From: Devosia sp. | GTDB taxonomy: Bacteria; Pseudomonadota; Alphaproteobacteria; Rhizobiales; Devosiaceae | NCBI GenBank assembly: GCA_028290685.1 | Contig: JAQGJI010000091.1 | Span: 1-24,296 of the forward strand | Reading direction: 5' to 3' | DNA: 24,296 bases | In this document: positions 22,493-24,296 of the stretch, piece after piece | Position numbering within the stretch: position 1 is the stretch's first letter | Layout of the letters: every line of letters starts with the position of its first letter | The notes under the pieces: generated by a model | What the model was told of the DNA's origin: nothing | The model's database searches: none | The model's input: only the letters and a program-made list of their open reading frames with translations | Program-made: the position numbers and the translations under genes

Positions 22493-23416
22493 ATGCCACT
22501 GCTCTTTCGAATTCTTCGCGCCGTCGTCTCGCTCTGGCTGATCGTCACGCTGGTTTTTGTCGCCCTGCGCGCGACCGGAGATCCGATCACCGCCATCTTC
22601 GATCCGGACAACACCTCGCAGGCGGCGCTCGACTCCTATCGCCAGCAATGGGGCTATACCGGCACGGTCCTGGACCAGTACATTGCCTATGTGATGAGCC
22701 TGCTGCGTGGCGACTTCGGGTATTCGACCATGTCCAGCCGTCCCGCGCTCGACGTGGTGATGGAGCGCCTGCCGGCCACTATGCAGTTGGTCGGCCTCAG
22801 CGCTACGCTGATGATCGCCATCGGGCTGCCTGTCGGCACCATGGCGGCCATGCGCGCCGGCGGCCCGCTGGATCGTTTCGTGATGAGCTTTTCAACGGTC
22901 GGCTTCGCACTTCCCAATTTTGTGCTGGCACTCGGGCTCATCCTGCTTTTCTCCGTCAGCCTGCACCTGCTTCCATCCAATGGCATTGGCAGCTGGCAGC
23001 ACCTGATCATGCCCGTACTGACAATCGGGCTGTCCAAGGCCGCCATCTTCACCCGCTTCGTGCGCTCGGCCATTCTTGATACCCTGCGCCTGCAATGCGT
23101 CGTCTCCGCACGGGCCCGCGGGCTGACCGAGTGGCAGATCTTCTGGCACCATATCATCACCAACGCCGTCCTGCCGCTGGTCACCATCACGCCACTGCTG
23201 GTCGGCGCCATGGTAGCGGCCGGTGCAGTGGTGGAGTCAGTCTTCGGCTGGCCAGGCGTGGGCCGCCTGATCGTCGATGCCGTGTCGCAGCGAGACCTGG
23301 CGGTGCTGCAGATGATCATCATGCTTATCGCTCTGGTGATGATCACCACCAACCTGATCGTCGACCTGGCCTATGCCAGGCTTGACCCACGCACCAGCGC
23401 CGCTGCGGCTCACTAG
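22493..23416 (+). CDS. ABC transporter permease, DppB/OppB type
   Basis: A 307-residue inner-membrane permease with about six helices, forming with the next gene product the channel of the importer. It begins MPLLFRILRAVVSLWLIVTLVFVALR, the usual first helix of the family, followed by a periplasmic loop with the YRQQWGYTGTVLDQYIAYV-type segment. The cytoplasmic EAA loop that docks on the ATPase reads ARARGLTEWQIFWHH near 204-218. The start at ATG 22493 is chosen because the preceding open frame lies inside the ATPase gene. Confidence 0.93.
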   Translation: MPLLFRILRAVVSLWLIVTLVFVALRATGDPITAIFDPDNTSQAALDSYRQQWGYTGTVLDQYIAYVMSLLRGDFGYSTMSSRPALDVVMERLPATMQLVGLSATLMIAIGLPVGTMAAMRAGGPLDRFVMSFSTVGFALPNFVLALGLILLFSVSLHLLPSNGIGSWQHLIMPVLTIGLSKAAIFTRFVRSAILDTLRLQCVVSARARGLTEWQIFWHHIITNAVLPLVTITPLLVGAMVAAGAVVESVFGWPGVGRLIVDAVSQRDLAVLQMIIMLIALVMITTNLIVDLAYARLDPRTSAAAAH

Positions 23417-23430
23417 GAACGGAGTTAGAG

Positions 23431-24291
23431 ATGTCCGACGTCAACGCCACTGCCGCAAGGTCGCCTTCGTTTCTGTCCCAGTTGCCACTTGGGGTCATTA
23501 TCGCCGGCATCTGGATGCTCATCTGCCTGGCTCTGATCATAGTGCTGCCCGTCTTTGTGAAGCTCGACATCAATGCCATCAACCTGATGGCGCGCCTTTC
23601 GCCCCCCGTCGGGTTCGGCGGCGGTTGGGGTCACATGCTGGGAACCGATGATCTCGGGCGTGACGTGCTGTCGCGCCTTGTCGCCTCGCTTCAAACCAGC
23701 CTGGCCATCGCGCTCGGCGCCACCATCATTTCGGCGGTGATCGGCACCACTATCGGGATTCTTGCCGCCCATATGGGCGGCTGGGTCGATCAGGTCATCG
23801 TCGGGGCCGTCGACGCGCAGGTCTCGGTCCCCTTCATCATCATTTCGCTGACGCTGACGGCGATCTTTGGCAATAACCTGACGCTGTTCATCTTCATTCT
23901 GGGGCTGTTCGGGTGGGAGCGCTACACGCGTCTGGCCCGTGCCATGACCATGGCCTCGCGCGGCCGGGGCTATGTGCTCGCGATGCGGACGCTCGGATTT
24001 TCCTGGCCGCGCATCTATATTCGCCACGTCCTCCCCAATATCGCCAGCACCCTGCTCGTGACCGCCACCATCACCTTTCCGGAAGTCATTCTTCTGGAAA
24101 CCTCGCTGAGCTTTCTTGGCCTTGGTATCCAGCCCCCCATGACCAGCCTGGGCAACATGCTGGGCTTCGGGCGCAGCTATCTGCTGACCGGCTGGTGGAT
24201 AGCGGTTGTTCCGGGCCTTGCCATATTCCTGTGCGCCCTGGCGGTCAGCGTCATCGGTGACTGGGCCCGTTCGGAAGTTGGGCGCATCTAG
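23431..24291 (+). CDS. ABC transporter permease, DppC/OppC type
   Basis: A 286-residue inner-membrane permease, partner of the DppB-type protein. It has the N-terminal helix followed by the family motif HMLGTDDLGRDVLSRL (about 68-83), five further helices and the EAA loop RGRGYVLAMRTLGFSWPRIYIRHVL near 177-201, and ends with the LLETSLSFLGLGIQPP motif and GDWARSEVGRI. Start: ATG after GGAG, 14 bp from the preceding stop. The gene is complete and ends five bases before the window edge; further operon genes may lie beyond. Confidence 0.93.
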   Translation: MSDVNATAARSPSFLSQLPLGVIIAGIWMLICLALIIVLPVFVKLDINAINLMARLSPPVGFGGGWGHMLGTDDLGRDVLSRLVASLQTSLAIALGATIISAVIGTTIGILAAHMGGWVDQVIVGAVDAQVSVPFIIISLTLTAIFGNNLTLFIFILGLFGWERYTRLARAMTMASRGRGYVLAMRTLGFSWPRIYIRHVLPNIASTLLVTATITFPEVILLETSLSFLGLGIQPPMTSLGNMLGFGRSYLLTGWWIAVVPGLAIFLCALAVSVIGDWARSEVGRI

Positions 24292-24296
24292 CGCCC

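Noticed and set aside
1..24296. CRISPR arrays, tRNA/rRNA genes, IS elements or phage genes
   Set aside because: No regularly spaced repeats, no tRNA-like cloverleaf, and no transposase or integrase motifs were seen on either strand.

Overview
The window is high-GC proteobacterial DNA with tightly packed operons. Gene content and style fit an alphaproteobacterium of the Hyphomicrobiales (Rhizobium/Devosia-like). This placement is inferred from family resemblance; no rRNA or other marker gene is present. No tRNA, rRNA, CRISPR array, insertion sequence or phage gene was seen.

Left part (about 1-7507): a surface-polysaccharide block. After a gene-free leader (1-569) rich in inverted repeats and carrying a good sigma-70-type promoter come a small XRE-type regulator, an unrecognised protein with two membrane segments, a GT4 glycosyltransferase, an NAD-dependent epimerase/reductase and a polyprenyl-phosphate sugar-1-phosphate transferase, all on plus. 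A long WbpM/CapD-type UDP-GlcNAc 4,6-dehydratase converges on them and overlaps the transferase end. Dehydratase, reductase and transferase together look like a route that makes UDP-QuiNAc (or a related 6-deoxy-HexNAc) and loads it onto undecaprenyl phosphate to start an O-antigen or exopolysaccharide.

Middle and right part (7924-24291): a catabolic block. On minus, a four-gene operon with overlapping ends encodes a D-2-hydroxyacid dehydrogenase, an OtnK-type 3-oxo-tetronate kinase, an OtnC-type 3-oxo-tetronate-4-phosphate decarboxylase and an MFS carrier. Divergent from it lie a MmgE/PrpD-family protein and a Rieske ferredoxin, then a convergent LysR regulator. Divergent from the LysR gene is an operon for a LigXa/phthalate-dioxygenase-like Rieske oxygenase, a GR-type ferredoxin reductase, a short-chain dehydrogenase and an unrecognised 146-residue protein. 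After a terminator-like hairpin comes a complete peptide/opine-type ABC importer (Tat-dependent binding protein, fused double ATPase, two permeases).

The main discovery is a 13-bp motif, ATTNATATTGGAC. It is exact upstream of the 2-hydroxyacid dehydrogenase operon, the prpD gene and the oxygenase operon, and recurs in weaker form before the ABC operon. In every case it points toward the downstream gene. It ties the transcription units into one presumed regulon, with the local LysR protein as prime candidate regulator. The simplest model is uptake of an oxygenated organic acid or aromatic/heterocyclic compound, oxidation by a three-component Rieske system, further conversion by PrpD-like and SDR enzymes, and feeding of a C4 sugar-acid-like fragment through OtnK/OtnC to DHAP. 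The substrate cannot be told from sequence.
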